From Euperipatoides rowelli (Eukaryota; Onychophora; Udeonychophora; Euonychophora; Peripatopsidae): a DNA stretch of 11,283 bases. The stretch's first letter is position 1. Every line of letters begins with the position of its first letter. Shown here in pieces: positions 1 through 7,783 of the stretch. The stretch lies in NCBI GenBank assembly GCA_003024985.2, contig PXIH01S0039339.1; one strand, given 5' to 3'. The position numbers were made by a program, and so were the translations under genes. The notes below the pieces were generated by a model. The model saw only the letters and a program-made list of their open reading frames with translations, was not told the origin of the DNA and did no database searches.

Positions 1-463
1 TGCTCTCCCGTGTCTAATATTTAAAAATGAATTACCAGAAACTATATTCTAATTTTTAGTGCACTTATCAAATAATTGAATTTAAGTCTTACAAATTTAT
101 GATAGTCTAATTAATTTTTTTTAAGTTATTGATTGATTATAAAAAAAAAAAAGATTTATTATTCTCTAACTTTATATTTTAAAAGTTTATCTATTTATAA
201 AAAAGCAGAAATAACAGGATTTAAGCTTCCAAGCTACTCTATTCATTCAAATATCTCTAATATACCGACATAATTCCAGATTTAATTGTTAGAAAAAGTT
301 GCTTAATTCATTTAGGAATTTATTTAATAATCTTAAAAAAAAATCTTTGAGTGTGAATGCAAGAGAAACTATTCATTGTACTGTAAATGTCAGTCTCCCT
401 AATTTGGTTCTGTTGTGTGTAAAAATGAACATCCCTTTACCAAAAAATTGCTTATCTATAATA
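1..463. other. AT-rich non-coding stretch, no gene recognised
   Basis: This stretch is dominated by A and T runs with stop codons in all frames. I see no long open reading frame, tRNA-like fold or splice-bounded coding segment. It ends at the TA that forms the left target duplication of the MITE that follows. Confidence 0.6.
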
Positions 464-747
464 CAGTAAAACCCCTCTTGACCAAACTCTGTTTGGACTG
501 TCGAGTGCTCAGATTGTGCAGAATTTCTATTTAATCCATTTTAAAAAAAAAACTTTATCGTCTAATAAGCTGCAGGACATTGGTAGGTCTGAGATCCAGA
601 TACTGGAGTACTAGCCTCTGTATTACAGACCTACCATTTTCCTGCAGCCTAATAGACGATCAAAGAAATTTTTTTTTTATTTTTTTTTTATGTTCGGACT
701 AGGCGGACTTTTGGATTGGATGGGTTTGAACTGGTGGGGTTTTATTG
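464..747. mobile_element. Palindromic MITE with TA target duplication (Tc1/mariner, pogo-like)
   Basis: The 284-bp element begins CAGTAAAACCCC and ends GGGGTTTTATTG, so its terminal inverted repeats match at 11 of 12 outer bases. Beyond that the arms are only loosely complementary. Both ends abut a TA dinucleotide (462-463 and 748-749), the target duplication expected of Tc1/mariner-type transposons. A CAGTA start is typical of pogo/Tigger-like members of that group, so the assignment to pogo is inference. There is no transposase, so it is non-autonomous. The interior contains a strong 35-bp inverted repeat (557-591 with 626-660), and the arms carry A and T tracts at mirrored positions, so almost the whole element can fold back on itself. 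Confidence 0.75.
557..660. repeat. Inner stem-loop of the MITE
   Basis: Bases 557-591 and 626-660 are near-perfect reverse complements, sharing ATCGTCTAAT, CTGCAGG and GGTAGGTCTG blocks with a few mismatches. The 34-base loop contains a smaller hairpin, TCCAG/CTGGA. This gives the transposon its fold-back form. Confidence 0.85.
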
Positions 748-769
748 TATAATATGAATAAGAGCAATA

Positions 770-801
770 TATTCAAAGAGCAATATATTGCTCTTTGAAT
801 A
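770..801. repeat. 32-bp perfect palindrome
   Basis: Bases 770-801 are exactly self-complementary, centred between 785 and 786, with half-site TATTCAAAGAGCAATA. The block AGAGCAATATATT also occurs once more directly upstream at 761-773, so the palindrome may have arisen by inverted duplication of a local short sequence. It begins about 20 bp after the MITE's right end. No function is implied by the sequence. Confidence 0.9.
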
Positions 802-1569
802 ATTGAATTCAGGTGTTAAAAAAAAAGTTGATAATCTCATTTTTTTAAATTAACAGAATAAAGACTATTATTAATTTATTAATTTGTATTATACTCTTGA
901 AAATACTGTATATAAAATAAATAGCATATAGTTGTTAGAGACACGTGTACTGTAGTTCTTGAATGGGGCAAGGGAAAATATTCATTACTACATCTTCAAT
1001 TTTAAATAAAGCAATCTTAAACATTATTACTTTTTTAAACAATCAAACAACATGAAGATCCTATGTCTTGTTAATTTTTAAATTCAAAAATTAAACAATA
1101 CATAGTTGAAGGAGGGAGGGGGGAGCTTGTTTTTTTTTTACATTTAGAATATAATCTTAAAAAGTCTGTATATTTTTTTTTTTTGTTTTGTTTTTTTTTA
1201 ATTATTTAATTTTAAACCTACAGATTAAAGATCAGAACAATATGAAAGTTTTATTTATTATTGATTTTTTTAAATTCAATTTTTTTAACCCTGATACTTT
1301 TAAATCTGTTAACATGAATGTCTCATTTAAAAATTGATTTTATTTTAATATTTTGCCTGAGAAAATTTCTAAAAAGTTTATTTTTCAAAATATATTTCTA
1401 CAGAAATCCTTTATAACTTATTTAAATTTTTTTTTTTTTAATATAAACATTTTTTAAAATTATTTTCCTTGCCAGAAATAATTGCATTAAATAAATCAGG
1501 AAAAATGATGAAATGAAAATCCATGGTAGAAAGCCAATAGAAAAACACTATCCAATACTTACAAAATTG
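802..1569. other. AT-rich non-coding stretch with T tracts and one G-rich run
   Basis: No coding segment is supported. The stretch holds many T tracts of 8-12 bases. A purine run around 1108-1127 contains GGAGGGAGGGGGGAG, the only marked G cluster in this half of the window; it could form at best a weak G-quadruplex. Positions 1561-1569 form the left copy of the target duplication of the next MITE. Confidence 0.55.
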
Positions 1570-1819
1570 GGTCAGGTTCCGTTATCTGCCCACCAACATA
1601 ATTAACGTTACGAGTTGCATGACAACTAACATGTAGTAGTGTGTGGAATTACTATTTTTTTCTCGCCGATTTTAGTATAATTTCTTTACAGTCCTAACCT
1701 TACCATAATCCTGAATCCTTGTTAATCTAGAAGTGAAATAACCCTTTGCTGAGCACCGATTTAGATAATGTCAACTTACTTACGTCAGCCATATTGGTGG
1801 GCAGATAACGGAACTTGAC
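1570..1819. mobile_element. 250-bp MITE-like element with 29-bp inverted repeats and 9-bp target duplication
   Basis: The left arm (1571-1599) and right arm (1791-1819) are reverse complements at 27 of 29 positions, sharing a core GTTCCGTTATCTGCCCACCA. The element is flanked on both sides by the same 9 bases, ACAAAATTG (1561-1569 and 1820-1828), which is a convincing target site duplication. A 9-bp duplication is usual for Mutator-like elements and also fits Merlin-like ones, so the superfamily is unresolved. The left side has one extra G before the arm. The interior of about 190 bp has no reading frame, so the element is non-autonomous. The two mismatches between arms suggest moderate age. 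Confidence 0.82.
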
Positions 1820-1828
1820 ACAAAATTG

Positions 1829-2177
1829 TTTTGGAAATATCTTTGCATACCAGCAACCTCAACATTTTCTGAAATATTTTTTTTTTTTCTGTATCAGGAT
1901 TGATAGTCTTAAAATTAAGTATGAGTTTGTCTAAAGACCATGTCAATATTCTGTAGTTTTACATAACAATATTAGTATTGTATGACTATCTATTAAAAAA
2001 TAATTTAAATTTTATATATTTTATTAAGCTTATAAGAAATGACAGGCTAATAGCAGTTTCTAAAATGGTTACAGTTTTAATTTTATGCTCATTATTTAAT
2101 TCTAATAATTTTAAAAATCATAATTTTACCGATTAATCTGTTCTTTTTCTATTTTTTTTCCTTCTTTGATGGAATAG
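1829..2177. other. AT-rich intron-like sequence ending in a polypyrimidine tract
   Basis: Nothing coding is seen up to about 2140. From 2140 to 2177 there is a long pyrimidine tract (T and C runs interrupted only near the end) closing with AATAG, which looks like a 3' splice site. This is the basis for the microexon candidate that follows. Confidence 0.45.
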
Positions 2178-2192
2178 GCCAAGTCGATACAA
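2178..2192 (+). CDS. Candidate 15-nt coding microexon
   Basis: The 15 bases GCCAAGTCGATACAA lie between a pyrimidine-rich acceptor ending TAG (2175-2177) and a near-consensus donor GTAAGT (2193-2198). Spliced to the exon at 2327 it gives in-frame codons reading PSRYK into FRHAA, and being 15 nt it preserves frame whether included or skipped. A stop at 2167-2169 in the same frame means the exon cannot extend farther upstream than this acceptor. Splice sites this good occur by chance in AT-rich introns, so the call is tentative. The alternative is intronic sequence with a cryptic site. Confidence 0.4.
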
Positions 2193-2326
2193 GTAAGTTG
2201 AATTTTATTTTATTATTATTAATAGAAATAGGAATAAAATCAATATTTTATATCATATAGTAAGATATTTAGTTTATTAAATGTTGATGTTATGTGGCAG
2301 TATTGATTTTTGTCTATTTTGCTTAG

Positions 2327-2463
2327 ATTTCGTCATGCTGCGGTTAGTTCCATGTTAGGAGGGAAGAAAAATCCTCCTGTAATGTCTCCCAAGAAACAAC
2401 AAAAATTAGTAGAATTAGCTGAAAAAGTCAGAACCGCTCCTGTTAAACAATGCACTCCAGAAG
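2327..2463 (+). CDS. Internal coding exon of an unrecognised host gene
   Basis: A 137-nt segment is open in one frame only (first full codon TTT at 2328) and encodes 45 residues plus one base. It is rich in Lys, Pro and Ala, starting FRHAAVSSMLGGKKNPP and including SPKKQQKLVELAEKV. It is preceded by a T-rich tract and TTAG acceptor (2323-2326) and followed by the donor GTTAGA at 2464; without splicing the frame stops at once at 2465-2467. Base composition is clearly less AT-rich than the surroundings, as expected of an exon. The peptide looks like a basic, flexible linker followed by a short helix, not a catalytic domain. With the upstream microexon it reads SRYKFRHA, which slightly resembles the KFRH motif at the start of coronin WD-repeat domains. 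The residues after it do not fit coronin, so no name is given. Confidence 0.68.
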
Positions 2464-2789
2464 GTTAGATGGAACTTGAAACATCAATAGTTTATATTAT
2501 ATAAAAATAATAATAGTGGGTTGTTAACTTACTTAACAGATGGCCAAAGAAATAACAACTGACCGAGAAAATACACAACACTACACTGACCTTATCAGTT
2601 GACTAGACAAATAACAACTGTTTGCTATTTAAAATGGACCATTTTTAAAACAATGTCTTGTGATATTTAGTTTTAATCGATAATAAAATTAATCTTCAAA
2701 ATGATGACTTTTGATAGCTATATCTATTTCTCGTTTTGTTAAAAGAAGAAAGCTCATTTCTAATGTTTAAGGCTGGTTTCAAACTAACG
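2464..2789 (+). other. Intron-like sequence downstream of the exon
   Basis: It begins with the GTTAGA donor. No second exon is evident. A block at 2540-2630 holds two AAATAACAACTG copies (2551-2562 and 2610-2621) of no known meaning. The rest is AT-rich and featureless. Confidence 0.4.
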
Positions 2790-3055
2790 TTTTTTAGACG
2801 GATGGACCCTTCGCTGGATTGAAATCAACATTAACTCTATCTAGAGGACTTACACAAATGAGATTTCAATCACCAGCTGTGATTCAGTGGAACCTCATTT
2901 GTTTTAGTCCATCAGGGCTCCGCTGCCTGCTAGTTGTTATCAGCGGAGGCATTCCACCTGTCAGTCAGCCGGCTGGAGATTGTTATCACAAAATCACATT
3001 ATTTTTCATGTTATTATAAAACTTCCCATCAAATGAACGTTTCTTTTTTAGACGG
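2790..3055. repeat. Structured, less AT-rich segment bracketed by 12-bp direct repeats
   Basis: The 12-mer TTTTTTAGACGG occurs at 2790-2801 and again at 3044-3055, like a target site duplication around a 242-bp insert. The insert is markedly richer in G and C than its surroundings and holds three inverted repeats: 2813-2826 with 2862-2877, 2846-2862 with 2894-2910 (15 of 17 paired), and CTCCGCTG/CAGCGGAG at 2918-2925 with 2941-2948. The first two interleave, so they cannot both form a simple nested fold. A 66-codon open frame across it (2819-3019) has no recognisable protein features and I do not call it a gene. The segment could be an old short interspersed or MITE insertion, or a structured element of unknown kind. 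Confidence 0.45.
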
Positions 3056-3579
3056 TAGGGCGTATTGAAAATACTACTGTTTGAGATAAAACATAATATT
3101 AAATTAGTTATATCAATGAAATAAAGTTTAAATTTACTATAATAATTTTTTAGACAAGGTTTTTTTTTAATCAGTCTAACAGCAATTTTTTATAGCAAGT
3201 TTTTTAATTGATTTTTTTTTAATTCAATCAGAAAATTGTCAATAGAAGGCATACTTTGTTTTTGACAGAATTTCTCCTTTCTAACTCGCTCGTTTTTTTT
3301 TTTTAAAATGTATGATTTTCTACTTACGCTTTTTCATAAAGAATCCTTTATTATAATTAAATCAACTCACTTCGCTTAGGTCACTGCATGTTTATGTGAA
3401 ACAATTTTCTTTTTCTTTTTTTCATTGAATATAACCACTCGTCTTTCAAACTATATGGAAACTTCGTCGTTTAGCTAGAGTATGCATGTTTATATACTAT
3501 GTTGGGTAGCATTCAGATTAAAATATTTTAAATTAAATTGTTAATAATATCAATTACATTATCAATATTCTTTAGATTA
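3056..3579. other. AT-rich non-coding stretch
   Basis: No gene or strong repeat is seen. A sequence near 3366-3378 (TCACTTCGCTTAG) is close to the reverse complement of the 21-bp tandem repeat unit about 220 bp downstream. Confidence 0.45.
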
Positions 3580-3641
3580 TTGACTAAGTGAAATAATTTT
3601 TTGACTAAGCGAAATAACTTTTTGGCTATGTGAAATAATTG
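3580..3641 (+). repeat. 21-bp tandem repeat, about three copies
   Basis: Units starting at 3581, 3602 and 3623 share the pattern TGACTAAGYGAAATAA followed by a few T residues, with a period of 21 bp. The third unit has diverged (TGGCTATG). It is a small minisatellite, and the 21-bp period being a multiple of three is not linked to any open frame here. Confidence 0.8.
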
Positions 3642-3993
3642 TTTTTACTATTTAAGCATAATTAATCTTTTCGGTTTCCAAAATTCCAAGTTTTATTAAT
3701 ATATTCCTAGAAAAAGTTTATTAAAATGGAAATTATTAGTACCTATTTTTCTTTATTTTAATCGTTTTTTTTTTTCAAAATCTATATAAAAATGCTTTAA
3801 CTTTGGATCACAATATCTCCAGTTATATACGTTCGACATTGCTGCAATTTCTTTTTTAAAACACCTTTGACCTTTTTTACAAGTGTGTGACATCAAAATT
3901 TAAAGAAAATATAATAATAATTATTTATGATTGGATAAAAATAAGCTCTAATACAATTTTTTTTTTAATTAAATATGCATGCAAGCATATAAA
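3642..3993. other. AT-rich non-coding stretch
   Basis: No coding potential is recognised. A small inverted repeat, ATATGC/GCATAT, lies at 3973-3990 just before the tandem duplication. Confidence 0.45.
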
Positions 3994-4388
3994 TGTCTAT
4001 AAAGCTCTATGATGCTTTAATGAGGTCAATGATGTAATTTGATTGTTCAAAAACCAAACGATAACAAAACATGATTAAAATGATAACAATTGTGAACTCC
4101 ACTTATGTTTGTTAAGTAACATTTTACTAAAGCTTTGAAATACTATATGCAAAATTTTGATTTTAAAATGCATTTTTAGAGTTTATTCCTTGTCTTTAAA
4201 GCTTTATGATGTTAATGCTTAAATAAATTGGAATTTGATCAAACGATAAAAAAATGTGATCAAAATGATAACAAAATGTGAACTCCACTCATGTTGTTTT
4301 ATATTAATATTTTTAAAAGTAAAAAATTGAAATAATATATTTTGTATGCTAAATCTTGATAAAAATGCATTTTTGTAGTTTATTTTTG
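3994..4388 (+). repeat. Diverged tandem duplication with a 197-bp period
   Basis: Copy one (3994-4190) and copy two (4191 to about 4388) align along their length. Shared blocks in order are TAAAGCTYTATGATG, a CAAACGATAA block, AAAATGATAACAA, TGTGAACTCCACT, and AAAATGCATTTTT near the end followed by GTTTATT. Several short insertions and deletions and numerous substitutions separate them, so the duplication is old or the units come from a satellite-like family. No open reading frame is conserved between copies, so non-coding DNA is more likely than a duplicated exon. Confidence 0.75.
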
Positions 4389-5150
4389 GTGTTTATTTTC
4401 AGTAATCCATATCATGAAGAAAATTAAGACCAATTGAGTATTTTTTGTCATAAAATTTCAGAAACTAAATGCAAAGTTATAAAGCTTTTTTTTTTTTTTT
4501 TTTTCAAAATTAGATTTTTACGTGCATTGTGATTTCTTTTTGGAGCAATTAATTCCTAAACCACTTATCCATTTTGAAAAAAATTGGAGGTATTCCTCAT
4601 TAGTATATTAAATAACAAAAAATAAGTTTTATGTCTCCAGGTCAATAAAATAGGTAGATAAATGAAGCTAAATATTGGAAATCAATGAATCAAAAGTTAT
4701 AAAAAAAACTTAAACATAAATATCTTCAAACCTATAAGTTGAAGCAATAAAATTTCTTATTAGCACTTTTTGGACCTTTATGTATAAGCCTACAAAATTT
4801 TATCACTATTCTTCAAGAAATGCCTAAAAAATGCTTTCCACAAAAATACATATATTTTTCAAGATGGCCGGTCACCATATAAAAAAGGGATGGGGGGGAT
4901 AATTTGCATACCAACTTTTATTTTGTAATTAGCATGTCTATATCTATCTATAAACTAAATTTAAAGGCTCTGTGACATTTGGGGGGAATTTCCTGTCTTC
5001 GATGCCACTGTCCCCTTAAGCAAAAAACTCTAGATGCTGTAAATGTAGCAAAAAAAATCATTTGAATTTTTTTTTTTTTTAAAATGGGAAAAATATCTAG
5101 TGAATGAAATTCCAGTTTCCTGACATGCACTAACAGCGACTATAAGGAAG
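4389..5150. other. Non-coding stretch with a 19-T run and short G-runs
   Basis: A run of 19 T residues lies at 4486-4504. Short G-runs occur near 4888-4898 and 4981-4986. The 60-codon frame on the minus strand at 4948-5130 has low-complexity, lysine-rich content translated from the T-tract region and is not supported as a gene. The LINE that follows has no recognisable endonuclease sequence in this stretch, so its 5' boundary is placed at the end of it. Confidence 0.5.
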
Positions 5151-7507
5151 GTGTGGAATATATATCAGAAATTTTTCTCACCCATATCTTCCTCTGATCA
5201 TAACCTAATTATATTAGATGCCAATCACACTATTTTATCAAGGAAATATAATAATAGATATGAATTCAATCATCGCCCAAAAAATAATTATTGTTTTTCT
5301 GTCTTATTGGAAATTTTATTTCTTCATTTAATTGGTCATGTCTCTATAATATTACGGAAATTATTTTAATTTAATTTAGCAGTTGCTAATTTTAATGATA
5401 TCATTAAATCACAATATGAAATCTCATTTCCTATTACAAATACAAAGATTAACACTAATGATAATAAGTGGATTACGGATGATCTGAAGAATTTAATCAA
5501 AAACAGAAACAAAACATACAAATCTGAAAATTATGAATAATATTTCAACCTATCTAACATAATTAAGAATCTTATTAAAACTGCTAAAACTAAAGATTAT
5601 AATTCTAGTATTAAAAAAATTAATTGTAATTCAGAAAACAATAAATTGCTAAAAAAATCTTCAGGAATTTACCAAGATTATAGCCCAATATATTTTTCTA
5701 ATCAGACATCAGCTAATTCTGCTGAGTTAATATTTCATTTCTTCAGTCAGTTGGCTAATTCATCTTCTGGATTAAATTTTGATTCTTCAGAGTTAGAGTT
5801 AATNATTATGAATAATATTTCAACCTATCTAACATAATTAAGAATCTTATTAAAACTGCTAAAACTAAAGATTATAATTCTAGTATTAAAAAAATTAATT
5901 GTAATTCAGAAAACAATAAATTGCTAAAAAAATCTTCAGGAATTTACCAAGATTATAGCCCAATATATTTTTCTAATCAGACATCAGCTAATTCTGCTGA
6001 GTTAATATTTCATTTCTTCAGTCAGTTGGCTAATTCATCTTCTGGATTAAATTTTGATTCTTCAGAGTTAGAGTTAATCGATCAGGAAATTCCCGTAGTT
6101 AATATTTTCTGGATAAATCATCAATTATCTATTATCTCTTCAACTAATAACATATCTGATATACTGTACCTACTTTTCTACTAAAATAATTTAGTGTTGA
6201 AATGAGAGAACCAATTTGCTATTTAATTTATTTATCTATTCAATCTCAGATATTTCCAACCAGTTGGAAGAATTCTTTTTTTGATTTCAGTTCCCAAGAT
6301 TAAAAACTCAAGTGATCCTTCCTTTATTAGACCTATTTCTATTCTACCAGATATAGCCAAAATTTATGAAAGGCATATTTATAACTATATCTTTCCTAAG
6401 ATCATTCAATTTATAGATGTCTTCCAATTCGGAGCTCTACTAGGTAAATCAACAGCATAATATTTAACTCTTGATCATGATAGTCAGTAAATCATTGGAA
6501 GATAAAAATACTAAAGCAGTGTCAATAATGACTGATAATAGTAAAGCTTATGACAATATCAACCATAAGATTTTTATGAACTCATTTATAATATGAACAT
6601 TTCTTCTCAGGTGTTTAAATGGTTTTCTTCTTATCTGCTAAAAAGAACTCAGACAATTAAAATTCCTAACTCTTATAATCCTTTAATATTCTCCCGTTCC
6701 AATGGAGTCCCACAGGGATCTGTGTTAGGATCCTAAATTTTTATTATTGCCACAAATAGTGTAGCTCGTAGTGTTGATAATCATTATAAGTTTTTGGATA
6801 TGACCATCATTTCTTCAGGTAATAAGGATAATTTACAAGAACATACTCAATCTAAGCTTAATGTTATATACGATGACTCTCTAAAGTATGGTATGCAAAT
6901 TAACCCAATTAAGTCATGTATTATTGTACATGATTTCTCTAAGTCTAAACTAGAAATCGATGTTAAGATCAATAACATTCCTATAGATATAGTACCTGAG
7001 TGCAAAATTCTGGGGTTAATTATACAATCTGATTTTAAATGGAATTCACATGTTAACCTTATTAATAAATCTTAAAAAAAAATTCATGTTATATAAATTG
7101 AGAAGATTAAACATTTTTCACTTTGCAATATTTATATTAAATTCATTCGTCCTTGTCTTGAATATTGTTGCCCCCTATGGAATGGTGCTATTACTAAAGA
7201 GCAATCTAACTCCATCGAAATGGTTCAAAAAAGAGCATTGAAGATAATTTTTGTTTTTCATACCTCTTATTCAAGCTCTTTGTCTTTATCAAATTTACCA
7301 TCTTTAATTGATCGTAGAAAAACTCTAATAAATTTGAATTGTCTTTTTTTTTTTAATGATTACCCTGAATACTTACCCCAGAAAAATTCAGATCTATTTG
7401 ATTATAATATAAGAAATTCACAAAAAATGTATAGGATTTATATCAAGACAAATAGATACCAATTATCAGTAATTCCCAATTTGATTAATTCTGTGGATCA
7501 GTTTTAG
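5151..7507 (+). pseudogene. Broken LINE endonuclease/reverse transcriptase ORF2
   Basis: The protein would nick target DNA and copy element RNA into the cut. Visible landmarks are the endonuclease SDH motif (5193-5201), a linker with KWITDDLKNLIK (about 5470-5505), FPTSWKN upstream of RT (about 6252-6272), RPISILP (6329-6349), QFGALLGKST (6425-6454), motif A DNSKAYD (about 6534-6554), GVPQGS (6704-6721), the active-site box, and a C-terminal FIRPCLEY (7142-7165). The box that should read FADD reads FLDM (6791-6802), so one catalytic aspartate is lost. Stops include those at 5367, 5538, 6458, 6594, 6734, 7073 and 7094. Frame changes occur near the T run at 6274-6282, near 6478 and near 6592, and a compensating pair lies between about 7072 and 7110. 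The last frame is open to the stop at 7505-7507. It cannot make a working enzyme. Confidence 0.88.
5530..6078 (+). repeat. Identical 274-bp direct repeat around a single N (probable assembly artefact)
   Basis: Bases 5530-5803 and 5805-6078 appear identical throughout, separated only by the undetermined base at 5804. The repeat carries part of the LINE linker. Both copies include the same in-frame TAA (5538 and 5813), so they share even their disabling mutation. The 275-bp offset is not a multiple of three. Removing one copy with the N leaves a single continuous linker frame. Some scaffolders write one N where two contigs overlap but are not merged, which explains this better than a real duplication. 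Confidence 0.9.
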
Positions 7508-7783
7508 TATCTTAGGTAACATGGAGCTCCATTTTTTTTTATCTTTGAATAATACTTTTTCATATTTGTTTTTTTTTTTTTTTAATTTTTAATATATATG
7601 ATTAATAGTATTCAATATTCATAATTTATGTAAATAACCTTTACATACAACTTTGGACCAAAGAGTTATGTTTAATATCTGTAAAAATATATATGTTAAT
7701 TGTTTAAATAATTATGTTATATTGTTGTAATTGCTGTTTTACTATGAGAAATAATAATAAACGCAATTAATAATAATAATAAT
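7508..7783 (+). other. LINE 3' UTR and AAT microsatellite tail
   Basis: After the ORF2 stop come about 250 bp of AT-rich sequence with a run of T residues near 7568-7583. An AATAAA lies at 7756-7761, and the tail is built of AAT units up to about 7782. Immediately after, the sequence changes to CTGGTAATC, taken as flanking DNA. The tail is the likely priming end for target-primed reverse transcription in this family. Confidence 0.7.

Larger units (their letters stand above)
5151..7783 (+). mobile_element. 5'-truncated LINE (jockey/CR1-like non-LTR retrotransposon), dead copy
   Basis: The order of parts is that of a non-LTR retrotransposon: the end of an apurinic-type endonuclease, a linker, reverse transcriptase, a C-terminal region, a 3' UTR and a short-repeat tail. 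The 5' end, including most of the endonuclease and any ORF1, is missing, as is common when reverse transcription aborts. No long terminal repeats are present. The tail is an AAT microsatellite and not poly(A), which fits CR1/jockey-type relatives more than L1. The left boundary is uncertain by some tens of bases and no clear target duplication was found. Allowing for the 275-bp repeat around the N at 5804, the true length would be about 2.36 kb. Confidence 0.85.

Noticed and set aside
1108-1127. G-quadruplex motif
   Set aside because: The G-runs do not give four separated runs of three, so only a weak two-layer form is possible.
2819-3019. 66-codon plus-strand open frame
   Set aside because: It lies in the structured segment with inverted repeats, has no splice bounds or domain pattern, and its composition is explained by that segment.
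4948-5130. 60-codon minus-strand open frame
   Set aside because: Low-complexity and lysine-rich, translated across a long T tract. No family resemblance.
5530-6078. A new tandem gene duplication or CRISPR-like repeat
   Set aside because: Two copies only, with no spacer, and an N at the junction; an assembly overlap is simpler.
7050-7241. Overlapping 63-codon frame in the LINE
   Set aside because: Only its first part (about 7073-7110) follows the LINE protein, between two compensating frameshifts. The remainder is the wrong frame, since the real C-terminal sequence FIRPCLEY is in the other frame.
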